Part shown: piece after piece, positions 22,619 through 33,706 of the stretch
Numbering within the stretch: position 1 is the first letter of the stretch
How the letters are laid out: the number at the start of each line of letters is the position of its first letter
Source: Acarospora socialis
Taxonomy: Eukaryota > Ascomycota > Lecanoromycetes > Acarosporales > Acarosporaceae
Assembly: GCA_025617375.2 (NCBI GenBank)
Contig: JAMYGW020000004.1
Coordinates: 1,426,001 to 1,490,000 of the forward strand
Length of the DNA stretch: 64,000 bases
Reading direction: 5' to 3'
The notes under the pieces: model-generated
Databases searched by the model: none
Seen by the model: only the letters and a program-made list of their open reading frames with translations
What the model was told of the DNA's origin: nothing
Program-made: the position numbers and the translations under genes

Positions 22619-23205
22619 TGCTGAGTAAGGGTAATGAACTTTGGGAGTCCCACTGTTTTGAGTGGCATTCTTTGATCTGCCGATGCTGCTCATGATACTC
22701 TCCAAAAACTTGTTAGGGCACATATCGTCATAGCATTACCGTCAGGCTTGGTGGCCTTTTCTCCTTCATGTACATCTATCGGTCGACAGCGAATTGACAG
22801 TCTCATTGTGCCACGGGATAACTGATCAGCGTGGGTTGATGATTTGCTTTGACGAGCATAGCCAATACATGTGGACACAATCCTTCGGAGACCAATTTTC
22901 CTGAGATGATTCACATCTCGACACTTCAGATAAGTTGATTGACCTGAGATAACACAAGCGCTTTCCATTCTGAGATGTTATATCAAGTAGCTGATCGCTG
23001 CTACCATCATCACAAAGTTTGACGGACGCTTCGCCTACGTATGTAGATGAACAAATCCTCATGTAGCGACGGTAAGGGATTACTTAGACCAAGAACCACA
23101 CATCTTCTTTCCCAACATCTATCATACTCGCGACTGGAAATCACGACTATAATTTGAAATCCAGTATTTCTACGAAGAAGATGATCTTCCAAAATCAAAG
23201 ATACA
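22619..23205. other. intergenic region before SAS4
   Basis: 3' flank of YPT35 and 5' flank of SAS4, same strand. No signature or repeat; the last 60 bases are A/C-rich and pyrimidine-containing as in a 5' leader. Confidence 0.5.
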
Positions 23206-24789
23206 ATGGTCGCTCCCTCCAGACCATCTCTGCGATCGTCAACTCGACGAAGTCTCGGTCTCGCTGAATCACCTCCGACCGCAATACTTCAAAACACCAC
23301 CATCACACCTCCCATAAGGCGCGCAAAGCGTACAGCCCGGTCAACATCACTCAACAATGACACTCATACTGTCAAAAAGCAGAGAATCCAATTGGATATC
23401 ACCGCAAGGCCTAAAGTACCAGCGTCAAGCAGAAACGCAAAAGATTTTGCGCCGGCAGCACTGGAGGGTGTCGTGACCGGGTTGGCAGTAACCTCACCGA
23501 TCGTCAACGGTGCTTCACAACGTTCGACCAGCAATCACTCAGACACATCCGCGCATTATGTAACGATCGAATCCTCAAACACTGCATCTGCCGCGAGCAG
23601 TGGTCAAATTTTCGGTAAAGAGCAGGAAGACAAAAGAACTCTCAGGTCGCAGGGAGGAGCTTCACGGCTTAGGAGTGAGTTGTCACTATACTTCCCCAAT
23701 TACGACGAGATCATCAACAATGAGCCCAAGGAACCAGGTAAATTCACTCTGAAGCGCAATCGACATGACGGGTTAGTAACATTTCTAGAATTCTTAACGG
23801 CGGAAACAGCCATCCTGATCCTCGACGATCTTCCACAAAGCTCTAAATCACAACCAAGCACCACTTCACCCATTAGCATTGGAAAGCATTGGCTGAAAGG
23901 TACGGTAGCTGGGAGAGGGAAGGTTTCGCCATCTACAAATGGATGTTCACTGGGCCTGGAGAACATATTCGACAAACTCAACAACGCGCAAAGAATCGAC
24001 TTCTCCTCGATCGAGAGGAACGCTCGGCATAGCGATCAAGATCCTTTGAGCGAAGATGTGTTTTACAAAGCACATCGGAGAGCCGAGAGGCAGGAGAAAC
24101 AGCTTCGGAACATTGAAAAGGAGCGAGCGCAACATGAGAAGGTTCAACTGGAGCGACTGTTGGATGGACTCAAGGGGCATGACTGGTTGAGAGTAATGGG
24201 GATCACGGGCATTACCGATACCGAGAAGAAGGGGTATGAGCCTAAACGGGACTATTTCATACAAGAAGTAGCAGCCCTGATCGAGAAGTTTAAGATGTGG
24301 AAGGAGGAGGAGAAGCGTCGGAAACTGGAGAAAGATCAAGCGCTCTCTGCGGAAGATGTATTGGATGGCTCCATGGCAGATCGAACGGCTAGCGTGGCTG
24401 GGCTAAGTGATGGCGATCCTCCAGATGTCAATGACGTGGACGCCTGGGCAGCTAGACAGCTACATCAAGAGGCCGTCTCAGCAACCGGACAGCGCCGGAA
24501 GAAAGGGCCACAACGCGAACAAGGCTCATCAGCCAATATCCAGCCGTTACCACCAGAACAGAAACCGTTCCTGTCCTTTTACTCGAAGGCTTATCTTCGA
24601 GAGGCAGCTATTGGCAAACACCGGCGAGGCAGGAGCAGGACTGCGTTCGGATGCGTGATACCTGAGATCGCGGAAAAGGCATTTCATCTCCCACCTGATT
24701 TTCTTACCGACGAAGCTTTGGCGGCGAGTGCAAGGAGTAGACGGAGGGTTCGACGTGAGAGTAAGGGGACAGGAGATGCGCCGGGCTGA
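23206..24789 (+). CDS. SAS4: SAS4-domain protein, SAS histone acetyltransferase complex subunit
   Basis: Single-exon gene of 527 aa. The N-terminal ~150 residues are disordered and basic (RRSLGL, RRAKRTARS, KKQRI). A conserved patch, TLRSQGGASRLRSELSLYF with YDEIINNEP, follows. The core SAS4 domain at about 285-390 contains DPLSEDVFYKAHRRAERQEK, a long charged helix, GHDWLRVMGITGITDTEKK and YEPKRDYFIQEVAALIEKF. The C-terminal part is disordered with a conserved FGCVIPE and FHLPPDFLT. In yeast Sas4 links Sas2 and Sas5 in the complex that acetylates histone H4 K16 next to silent chromatin. The assignment here rests on the domain. Confidence 0.85.
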   Translation: MVAPSRPSLRSSTRRSLGLAESPPTAILQNTTITPPIRRAKRTARSTSLNNDTHTVKKQRIQLDITARPKVPASSRNAKDFAPAALEGVVTGLAVTSPIVNGASQRSTSNHSDTSAHYVTIESSNTASAASSGQIFGKEQEDKRTLRSQGGASRLRSELSLYFPNYDEIINNEPKEPGKFTLKRNRHDGLVTFLEFLTAETAILILDDLPQSSKSQPSTTSPISIGKHWLKGTVAGRGKVSPSTNGCSLGLENIFDKLNNAQRIDFSSIERNARHSDQDPLSEDVFYKAHRRAERQEKQLRNIEKERAQHEKVQLERLLDGLKGHDWLRVMGITGITDTEKKGYEPKRDYFIQEVAALIEKFKMWKEEEKRRKLEKDQALSAEDVLDGSMADRTASVAGLSDGDPPDVNDVDAWAARQLHQEAVSATGQRRKKGPQREQGSSANIQPLPPEQKPFLSFYSKAYLREAAIGKHRRGRSRTAFGCVIPEIAEKAFHLPPDFLTDEALAASARSRRRVRRESKGTGDAPG

Positions 24790-25372
24790 AAGTGCTTCGT
24801 CTCGGGCATTGGGGGTTCGTTACTTGTAGGTTTAGGAGAATATGTTTGAATGTCAAATGATACCTCCTTGCGTCTATGGGTCAACACCAGCAGGGTATCA
24901 CCAGTAGTTATCTTGAGTACTTACCATCTCAATCAATTTCTGATAAGTGCCTTCGTGCTAGCCTTAACGGTACTCAACACACGCGCGCCTCAGTCGCTTA
25001 GCGCGACCAATGAACCTTGAGTATTGTACCTGAGAGAATTCACAAGACAATAAGACTTTATGTTATTGGAATCGCATTGTCTCTATATAAGTGAGGATAG
25101 CTTTTCGCCAGCGTCTTCAACCTATGCCACTTCCCTCGCTCAGATCGAAGTCGTCTGCGATAGCTCATCTGGGCGACTGCGTCACCAGGACTATACGCCC
25201 GGAGCATATCTGTCGCATCGGCCTCACATACAGCTCACTCAATATGGACTCGAGCGCACACACACGAAGATAGCAGAGTGCGAGGATCGGACGGCCCTTT
25301 TGGTCATGGTGTAGATGCCCGCTTTGCGCAGGTAGTCACCGCCTATTTGCGCAGCAGAAGAGCTGAGATATC
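24790..25372. other. intergenic region before TAF2
   Basis: 3' flank of SAS4 and presumed promoter and 5' leader of TAF2. Small frames at 25060-25314 have no signature. A CG-rich patch with gcgcgcctcagtcgcttagcgcg near 24980 is partly palindromic. Nothing else supported. Confidence 0.45.
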
Positions 25373-28300
25373 ATGGTTGGGCTAGTGGAGATACCGGGTC
25401 CGCCGTCCCCTGGTCTGGGTTTCTCAGTCTCGCATCAGAAGGTGGAACTCGACATCGACATTTTGAAGCGTAGCTTGAGGGGAAGAACTGAGATCACAAT
25501 CAATCCTCACTTCAAAGATCTCAAGACCATCCGCCTCAACTGCCGGCAATGCGTCTTCACACGCCTCAATATCAATGGCAAAGGGCCGACAAGTAAAAAT
25601 GACGACCCTTACAAACGTTCCAAACTCAACTCCAGAGCTGGCGTCCACCAACATCATCTCCTTCGGCAGAAACTCGAGCCTCAGTTCAGACAACCACCGG
25701 AGGAAGAGTTGGTGATGAACTTGCCCAAAAGCGTGCGGATAGAAGAGCTGGACCCTTTCTCCGCTGAGGCGCAAAATCTGTTGCATTCAAGGGTGGACGG
25801 TACCGGAAAAACGGACCTAGGAGATAGTAATACTATAGACCTGAATCAGACTTCGAAGACTGCTGTAGAACAGACAGCCAGGTTCACGCCATTTACAATC
25901 TATGCGGAGTGGAGTATCGAGAACATACGTGACGGCATGCATTTCGTTGGCTGGGAAGATGCAGATTCACGCTACCCTCATGCATACTCTTCAAACTCTC
26001 TGTTTCCGGGAGCTGCGTGTTGCCTATTCCCATGTGTTGATGACATTTCTTCTCGATGTACGTGGGAGATCTCGATCAAGTGCCATCGAACTCTGGGAGA
26101 TGCTCTGAAGGGCAGAAGGGATGGTCCGGAAGACACCCAAGCAAACGGGGTTAGCAAACATGGCCCGTCAGTCCGATTTAACGGCGTTGATGAGCTGGCT
26201 CAAGACCAAATGATGATTGATGGGGACGAAGACTCTGTGCGGATTGTTGAAAACGATGCTTTGGATATATCAGTGATCTGCTCTGGCGACATGACCGATG
26301 AGGTATGCTTGTCCAGGCCTATGGAGTGGCTCAGACTGAACGAGAAAGATCGTAGATCCTTTCGATCCCACTAAGAAGACCACGTCGTTCATCTGCACAA
26401 CACCCGTCGCACCTCAACACATAGGCTTCGCTATAGGACCCTTCGAGCATGTCAACCTTTCCGAGTTTCGAGAAAGCGATGAGGACGATAAGCTAGGGCA
26501 AAACGCTGTACCTGTACACGGGTTTTGCCTGCCGGGTCGTGTCGACGAACTCAGAAACACCTGCATACCAATGGCAAAGGTAGCTTGAGTTGAGGTTGTT
26601 CCGCAGTGTTTCAAGACGCTGATTGCTCAAAAGGCTATCGACTATTACACCGTGACCTACGGCTCTTATCCGTTCTCTAGCTACAAACTATGCTTTGTGG
26701 ATGACCTCGTCTCGGACACCGTGGCCACAGCTTCGCTGTCGATTTGCAGTACTCGATTACTCTGCCCTGAGGGCATCATCGACCCGCTTATTACCATTAC
26801 CCGCACGCTAGTCCATACTCTGGCTTCTCAATGGATTGGGGTTAACATCATTCCGAAAGAGCCAACGGATATGTGGGCGGTGGTAGGCATCGCTTACTTC
26901 ATCGCTGACATGTTCATGAAGAAGCTATGCGGCAACAACGAATATCGATATCGCCAAAAGAAAGCTGCTGACCGAGTGTGTGAGCTTGATCTTGCACGGC
27001 CGTCGCTATTCGATACCGGTGCGTTGCTGTCGCTTGATCCTTCAGAGTTGGACTTCATGATCTTAAAAGCTCCACTTGTTCTCTTCACACTTGATCGACG
27101 GCTTGCAAAAGCGAGTGGATCCTCTGGTCTATCACGAATTATATCTCGAGTGTTCTTGAATGCCAAGGTTGGAGATCTCGCCAACGGTGCAATCACTACA
27201 GCGTACTTTTTGCGGACGTGCGAGAAGCTCGGACATGCGAAGCTCGATACCTTCTTCAACCAATGGGTCTTTGGTGCCGGGTGTCCTCGGTTCTACGTCA
27301 CACAACGCTTTAATAAGAAGAAGTTGGTCGTTGAAATGTTGATTAGACAAGTCCAGGGCGAACAGAATCCAACCCGTGACCTCGATACCAGTACCTTTAT
27401 GAGGGATGTCAAAGAGGAAACCCACAATGTCTATGCGGGCGAAGTACAACCTGCCTTTACTGGACCGATGACAATCCGTATTCATGAGGCGGATGGCACG
27501 CCTTATGAGCACATTGTCGAGATCAAGGAGGCTGTGACCAAGTTCGATATCCCGTACAATACCAAGTACAAGCGGCTCAAGCGGAGCAGACGACAGAAAG
27601 AGCGAGCGGCTGCAGTGACCGGGGCTGATTTTGCGGCGGAGGCGCAGGATGACGTCCTACTCTACTGCTTGGGTGACGTACTGCAGTCGGAAGAAGAGGT
27701 TGCAGACTGGCGACTGGTGGATTGGAGCAAAGACGACGAGGACAGGATGAGTCAGGAATCCTATGAGTGGATACGTATGGACGCGGACTTTGAGTGGATC
27801 TGTAAACTGTCCATTAATATGCCGGGTTACATGTATCTGTCGCAGCTTCAGCAGGATCGGGATGTAGTGGCACAGCTTGAGGTTTATGCCTCTAACAATC
27901 GTCTGATATTCACTGGAAGCTAACGCAACACACAGTCCATACAATATATGGCGGCGCAGAAGGAGCACGCCCTGGTCTCTACCATCCTCGTACGTACCCT
28001 GATGGATCGGCGGTATTTTCATGGCATCCGAACAACAGCCGCCCGGGCGCTTTCCAAACACGCCAAGGACGAGTTGAATTGGATTGGCTTACACCATCTT
28101 GAAAAAGCCTTTCAGGAGTTTTTTTGTTTTCCAGACTCGCCAATGACCCGCTCAAACGATTTCTCTGATCGAACGACGTACTACATCCAATGTGCAATCC
28201 CGCAGGCTATTGCAAAGGTGCGGGATAATGTTGGCAAGGCCCCTCTAAGAGTCAAGAGATTCCTGTTCGATAAGTTGAAATTCAATGACAATTCGAACAA

Positions 28301-29459
28301 TGAAGTGAGAGAACCTCAATACTATAGTGACAAACCTCTAATCAAGATAGTTCTCCGATTGCCACTACGTAGCTACCCTTATGAGCGCACTTGCCGAGTC
28401 TCTCATCTCTAACAACGAACCGAGCGGGTACAACTTCAATCCCGAAGACGAAGATGAGGAAGATGAGACGCGGTTCCACAGTGTTTGCATCGGTGAGATT
28501 GAGAGATACCGACGGATGGACGAATGGATTCCTTCATATCAGAATCTCTACTCCGTCACTGCTCTCGAATGCAAACGGCGATTGGCTCAAGGAAAGGTTA
28601 TCCCAATCAGAGTCACGGACTTCTTGCAGTACACCCGTCAGGGTACCTTTGACCCTCTTCGTCTGGCCGCATTCACAAACATGGTCGAACTTGGGCTGCT
28701 CAAGAATGTTGCCGTTCTCGAGTGGTTTCTCTCCGTTCTTGGATCAGATCCTTCACCCTTCGTTCGTCAGCGGATGCAGCGCCTGTTCGGGAAAGGCCTC
28801 GCCATTATCGCGATCGGAGAAGGCACATCAAAGGAAGTACCTCCACAGCAAAACGGCTTGATTATTGAACAGGAGTCCTCCACAGAATCCCGACAGGCGG
28901 ACTTGGCAAGAAAGCAAAGTGTCAGTGGCGCCTTGACCGCCCTCAAGCAGGAGATCGGATCGAACGCCGTGCTCAAACGGGCGTTGTGGGAGGCTGTAAC
29001 ATCGCCTGAAATCTCTCTGTTTGAGATCCGGGACCTCCTTGACATCTGCGGCCTCCTCTATGAACCGATAACGTCAATGATAGTAGCTCTCAGGTATCCT
29101 CGCTACTGGAAGGTCGAAAACCTTGGCCATGTCCGTCCTCACGAATCCTTCCTCTTGAAACTTCAGCTGATTATTCGCAGGGTAAACTCAAGTTCTCATG
29201 GACCGACAAGATCCGAACGAAGCCAATCCCAAAGCTTCAATGGCCACCAGCTCCTTGTGCCCCGACCAGCAAGCGCGAAGACAGTTCCGGCAGTATCGCG
29301 CCGGCACGAACTCTTCTCAAACCACCCAAGAAACCATCGACGGCAGCTCCTGCAGCGACCGCCGCATCGCCGCCGCCTGCGGATGGAAAGCCGAAATTGA
29401 CCATCAAGTTGAAAATGAGCGGTGGCGGCGCTCGGTCACCGCCGGCGCAGCCGTCTTGA
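25373..29459 (+). CDS. TAF2: TAF2, TFIID subunit 2 (TSM1-like)
   Basis: TFIID subunit that contacts the core-promoter initiator region. Six exons: 25373-26302, 26349-26579, 26634-27881, 27936-28304, 28351-29130 and 29181-29459, encoding 1278 aa. All junctions are phase 0 and restore family sequence (DMTDE|IVDPFDPTKK, CIPMAK|AIDYYTVTYG, QLE|SIQYMAAQKEHA, NNE|FSDCHYVATL). The first ~600 residues have the M1-aminopeptidase-like fold (HQKVELDIDILKRSLRGRTEI, EWSIENIRDGMHFVGWED). The HExxH zinc motif is replaced by LVHTLASQW, so it is not a peptidase, as in other TAF2. Helical repeats follow, then a basic, Pro/Ala-rich tail ending KPKLTIKLKMSGGGARS. Two donors (GTTTAT at 27882, GTCCGT at 29131) are weak. 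The separate open frames seen across this locus are exons, not frameshifts. Confidence 0.92.
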
Positions 29460-29949
29460 CCTTACTTGTACTATACTTTTCGAACTGCGGATTTGTCCAT
29501 ATGCATCAGCGGAAGGAAGGGAAGGCGTGGCGTTACCGGGTGGACAGCATTGCTGGCGCAGGGGTGTTGCCTTACTCCGGATTCTTTCGAATTGTGTGTA
29601 CAACACTTTGCGCAAAAGCCTCACGTTGTAAACGAAGACGTACATAGAATCGGCAGCCAAGTCTTGGTCATGTGGTTTATTAGCATTTACATCTATCCCA
29701 TCCAGCAAGTGTGCCCCCCCTTCCCAAAGAGTTCGTAATTGCAAGTTCAGCGGCACAAATATTCGCACCACTTAAATTCACCAAATGGCCCATATCAAGT
29801 CCCCCTAAATCCCCTCAGATCCATCCGACGCCCCTCTCCGCTCTCTCCACCCTCCCTTTCTTTCCTCTCTTCGTACCGCCCACTCACGTCCGTCCCCTTT
29901 CTCTCCGCCCTCCATTCCTACCACCCCCTCACCCACCACTTCCCCCACG
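29460..29949. other. convergent spacer between TAF2 and CDC26
   Basis: 3' flanks of TAF2 (plus) and CDC26 (minus). From 29800 to 29990 it is strongly C-rich (cccctcacccaccacttcccccacg), which creates a long but featureless open frame on the + strand. No gene supported. Confidence 0.5.
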
Positions 29950-30189
29950 TCACCGACCCACAACCCCAATCCTCTCATCCCTCCCCATTCCCGACCTCAC
30001 AATCCTCGCCTTATCGCCCGGCAGCGGCTTCAACTCGTCGTTGGGATCGATGACGCCGTCCTTTGCTGCGGAAGCGGAAGTGGAGTTGTTTTCTTGCAGA
30101 TGGAGAGCCCGAGCTCGCGCTTGGTGCTCGACGTAGGCGGTTACGTCTTCGCTGGTTAGCGTTATGAGGGTTGGTTTGCGGCGGAGCAT
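29950..30189 (-). CDS. CDC26: CDC26, anaphase-promoting complex small subunit
   Basis: Single exon, 79 aa. The N-terminus MLRRKPTLITLTSEDVTAY is the APC/C Cdc26 signature; in known structures this segment inserts into the TPR groove of Cdc16/APC6 and stabilises it. A helical, Glu/Gln-rich middle follows and the end RDERIGVVGR matches the conserved fungal C-terminus (ERIGxGR). Its length is normal for fungi. It is divergent to the RGG-box gene at 30506. Confidence 0.88.
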   Translation of the reverse strand: MLRRKPTLITLTSEDVTAYVEHQARARALHLQENNSTSASAAKDGVIDPNDELKPLPGDKARIVRSGMGRDERIGVVGR

Positions 30190-30505
30190 TTGGTGGTTGG
30201 TTGGTTGTTGGGGTTGGGGACGGGGGATGTGTGGATGGGGTGGGTGTTGGTGGTGAAGTTGGTGAGGGTGAAGTGAGATGGTGATAGTAGCTGGGCGATA
30301 TGCCCGGCAGATGGAGTAGGGATGCTAAGTAGATATGTGCTTGGTATTCATGATTAATGGTTGCATGCGGCTAACCAAGCATGAGGCTCTGTCGAATGGT
30401 AGCAAGCAGCGATGGCAAGTTCCGTTGCACTGCTAATGAGCATGGATCGTCCACCGACTTCGAATCCATCCTGGCAACCCTTCTCACACCCAGTCAAAAC
30501 CCGCC
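30190..30505. promoter_or_regulatory. divergent promoter between CDC26 and RGG-box gene
   Basis: 316 bp separate the two start codons. The left part is a GT-rich tract (ggttggttggttgttggggttggg near 30190-30220), which on the CDC26 strand is a CA-rich leader. No classical box recognised. Confidence 0.4.
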
Positions 30506-31766
30506 ATGTATAAATGGCACGTCCACTCCGCCCTCGGCCGCGGCAGACCTCTGCAAAGCGACCTTAATAGAGTGGCTGACGGCATTGCGGTCTCGTTACG
30601 GCACTTTCACGTCTCGTCCCCGAGGGCAGAAGACGCAGGAGAACGAGGTAAGGCGCTACCAATACCAAGACAACAAGTCAATGCAACGACACAGAGAAGT
30701 CCACCCATCGACTAACCACACTCCGTCATCAGGGCCCTCGACCCGCAGCAAACGCCTCGCCCAGACCTCGCAAGAGATTCAGAACCTCGTCTCGCGCCTG
30801 AATGCGTCCAGCTCTACACCCACGCCACCGAAGCCGAGCGCCCGCGGTGCAGTCGACGCCCGCTCTCTAGCCGTCAAACCGGAAGGCGCACCTGTTATCA
30901 CCTTCGCTACGAATGTGCGCGGCGGCTTCCGCGGCGGCTTCCGCGGGAGCAGCGACGGCGCGCGAGGAGGCTTCAGCCGCGGCGGCATAATCCGCGGAGG
31001 GCTGCGAGGTGGCCTCGGACTCCGCGGACGGGGCGGGTTGCGGGGTCGGGGGCGAGGCGGGCCTGGCGCAGGAGGACGAGGCGGCCGGGGAGGGCGGTCA
31101 AGAAGAAGAGGCGGAGACGGAGGCGCGAATCCGTTCGGACAGGCGGAGAAGTTCAAGTACACGGCCAAGGAACTGGAATACATGGAGGAGAAGCGCGTCA
31201 AGGAAGCGGGCGAACGGGTGCCGTTCCAGCCGCCGGCGTTGTCGGCAGAGGCGCTGTATCGTGACGGACCGGGCCCGGCGGTCGTGATTGGCGAGCTTGG
31301 GATGGTGGAGATTGTGGATTGGCAGATGAGGGTCCTTGCTGAACGACCGGCTGGGAGCTTCGAGAGGGATGCGGAGCTCGCAAGGAGGCTGCTCAAGGGC
31401 GAGTTTGTCAAGTTTGAAAGCGACGCCGAGAAGGACGCCGTGTTGAAAGAGGCGGAACGGCTGAGCGAGGCTGAAGCAGTCAGACTCAGTGAGCGGAAGG
31501 GTGAAGTCGTCGAGTCGAAATTTAAGGGGTTCGAGCCCGCGGATCCGAAGGTGCTGATGAGCGTCTTCTACCTGGATCAAGGGTCCGCAGTTACGGCGGA
31601 CGCGAAGCAAGGCGAGTCTGTACAAGCGCGCGTGGCGCGGGGCAACATGAGGAACGAAACGTACGGGTTTGAGTCGGGCGAGGCTTTTCGCGGAGAGGTT
31701 AAGAAACGGTTACCACAATTGCGGAAGAGTGGAGGGACGAGGCCGGCTGGAGCAGTTGCTGCCTGA
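30506..31766 (+). CDS. RGG-box protein, conserved but uncharacterised
   Basis: My preferred model has two exons, 30506-30647 and 30733-31766, giving 391 aa. The intron has a GTAAGG donor, a GACTAAC branch and a TCATCAG acceptor, and the phase (1) fits only the frame that starts MYKWHVHSALGRGRP at 30506. An unspliced frame from 30381 (461 aa) also stays open, but it reads through this well-formed intron. After STRSKRLAQTSQEIQNL comes an RGG/RG repeat block (30925-31120: GGFRGGFRG, GGIIRGGLRGG, RGGRGGRS), typical of RNA-binding, arginine-methylated proteins. The C-terminal ~200 residues are a conserved-looking helical region (KYTAKELEYMEEKRVKEAGE, FKGFEPADPKVLMSVFYLD, GNMRNETYGFE). I do not recognise the family. 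An RNA-related role is inferred from the RGG block only. Confidence 0.65.
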
Positions 31767-32257
31767 ATAACATGCTTGGCTTCTTTGATGTACATGTAGG
31801 CTTACAGAGATGATGATGGTATTGTGAGATATGGCTATTACGTGGTTGGTGGATGAATATCGGAATCCTCACTAGATGAAGAGCGGATTCAAGTCTACCA
31901 GAAGACATAGTCCAGTCTCGTGAACAAGACATGGCATCAATGGTCTTGCAATGCCTCAAGAACTGTACCTTCAGAGGTCCCGACTACTGTTTCTAAAAGT
32001 TGTATTCTCCATATCATGTCCTGGTAGACTTTCCAACAGCAATCGCTCAGCTGTGACAGCTAGAAATATCCATATATATCCATATAAAACAGATAACATA
32101 TGTCCTAGCCCACCACATACGCAAACACCACCAGCGTCAATCCATCACCGTTCCATGACTATCACACACGCCTGTACCCTCGGAGACCATCCATATGACC
32201 ACCATCCCACCACGACAGTCCAGAATCTCCACCCCCAACCAACCCCTACCTCCCCTC
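31767..32257. other. convergent spacer between RGG-box gene and RRF1
   Basis: 3' flanks of two convergent genes. The segment 32060-32100 is AT-rich (atatatccatatataaaacag). From 32190 it is C-rich as part of the RRF1 3' end. No gene seen. Confidence 0.5.
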
Positions 32258-33251
32258 TCACCCCCCCAACACCCTCCTCGCCCCCTCCACTACCCCCTTC
32301 ACGTCCCCCACCCCCCTCTCAACAACCCTCTCCATCCCCTCCCCCGCCCTCCGCAGATCATCCGGCCTCACACTTTTCGCAACGCCCATCCCCCTCAACC
32401 TCTTCTGCATCACCGCCCTCGCGGCCCGCACCGCCGCGCCCGCCTGTTCCCCGGCCTTGGTGACCGTCTGCAGCGCCTCGAGGCGGGCGTCGCGCGTCGG
32501 CGGCGGGATCGGGACCGTGATGTGCGTCGGGTTCTGCGGGTCCGGGGGTAGCGGGGTGAGGGAGTAGGGGGAGGCGAGAAGGGAGGTCGTGATGGGTTTG
32601 AGGTGCTGTTTGCGAGTAGTACAATTAGTCATTCAGTCAGTCGGGCGATCAGCACAATCCCTGAAAAACAAGAAACAGAGCTTTTCCACCAAACCACCCG
32701 CCGTCCTGCACGTAAACGAAGAAACAGACACCCACCTCCCTCTCCGCCACCACCAACACCACGCTCCGTCCCCCCCTCGGCAAAACCTGCGCCAGCTCCC
32801 CCAACCTTACACTCTCCTTGCTCCCCTTGACCAACTGCACGCGCAAGCCCTCCAGCAGTTCCGGGTTAAATCTCCCTCCCGCGCGCAGCTTCGACAGGTC
32901 GTCTTTCAGCTTGTCGACGGCTTTCTGGATGCTCGTTTCGAGCGCGGACGTGTCGAAGGGGTTGTTGCTGTTGTCGGCGTCCGAGGCGGGGGAGTTGGTT
33001 TTGGGGCTGGAGGAGGGAGTGGAAGCTGTGTCGGCATTACGTTTATCTTTACCGCCTTTTTTGGAGAGGGGGGATGTGGTTGTGAATGTGCGGTGGGGTG
33101 AGGTGGTTAGGGTTGGCGTTGGATGGTGGAGGTGGAGCGCGAAAAGGTAAGGTCTGTTGGGTGATATTGAGAGCTGTGGCCGGAGGCGTGGTCGTGGTAG
33201 AGAACGAGGTGGATACCATAGCAGCTCAAGGGCGGTCTTGCCTTGCGGCAT
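32258..33251 (-). CDS. RRF1: mitochondrial ribosome recycling factor
   Basis: Splits post-termination mitochondrial ribosomes together with mitochondrial EF-G2. Two exons on the minus strand, 33251-32736 and 32605-32258, encode 287 aa. The intron (32606-32735) has a GTGGGT donor, a TGACTAAT branch and an AACAG acceptor. The junction reads VVAERE|HLKPIT. The first ~60 residues are Arg/Ser/Pro-rich without acids (PRPRLRPQLSISP), a mitochondrial targeting signal. A disordered linker follows, then the RRF fold from about 100: the first helix (ALETSIQKAVDKLKDDLSKL, RAGGRFNPELLEGL), VTVPIPPPTRDAR-like strand (here ITVPIPPPTRDARLEAL) and the last helices with RAARAVMQKRLRGMG and DDLRRAGEGMERVV. Length and domain order are normal. 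Confidence 0.9.
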
Positions 33252-33706
33252 CGTTGATTGTGAGCTCCTTGCTCTATGCTCGAGAGCTCCCTTGCGAGTT
33301 TCGGCGTTCGGTGGAATGATCTTCCGTCGAGCCCTACAAGGCGCGTTTTCCTAACCGCGCCTGAAGCTGAGGCTAAGTATTTGCGAGGGTGACTACAAAA
33401 GTTGTGGATTTGGAAGGATTTGCTGAATTGCGATCAATTGAATTCTATCTACTACCTAACTTGTGCCAGACATCATCCCTTAGCGACGCGCATGAAACTT
33501 CGCCCGCCTTGTTCTACAAAAGCCGTGTGCTGTAGAAGGACAAACGGAGACCTGACATGACTTCGGCAGAGAAATGTAAGACGAAGAGATTCCTTAATGG
33601 CAACTTTTGAGTCTCATAAGAGCAATCTAGAGAAACGCCAAATAGAGTCGCTAATCATTAGCTCATATTCCACCGTCATTCGGACTCATCTGAAAGCAAT
33701 GTCAAT
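33252..33706. other. intergenic region between RRF1 and SSB
   Basis: RRF1 promoter on the left and SSB 3' flank on the right (both genes on the minus strand). AT-rich around 33410-33460 and 33590-33660. Nothing else recognised. Confidence 0.5.

Noticed and set aside
25373-29459. TAF2 locus looks like a pseudogene broken into four or more frames
   Set aside because: Each frame change coincides with donor and acceptor sites, and splicing gives one 1278-codon protein in phase with family sequence across all junctions.
29711-30136. Pro-rich frame on the + strand over CDC26
   Set aside because: It results from the C-rich spacer and the antisense of CDC26; no homology signature.
30779-31411. 210-residue open frame antisense to the RGG-box gene
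   Set aside because: It is the Pro/Arg-rich mirror of the RGG repeat; no signature, and the sense frame is coding-like.
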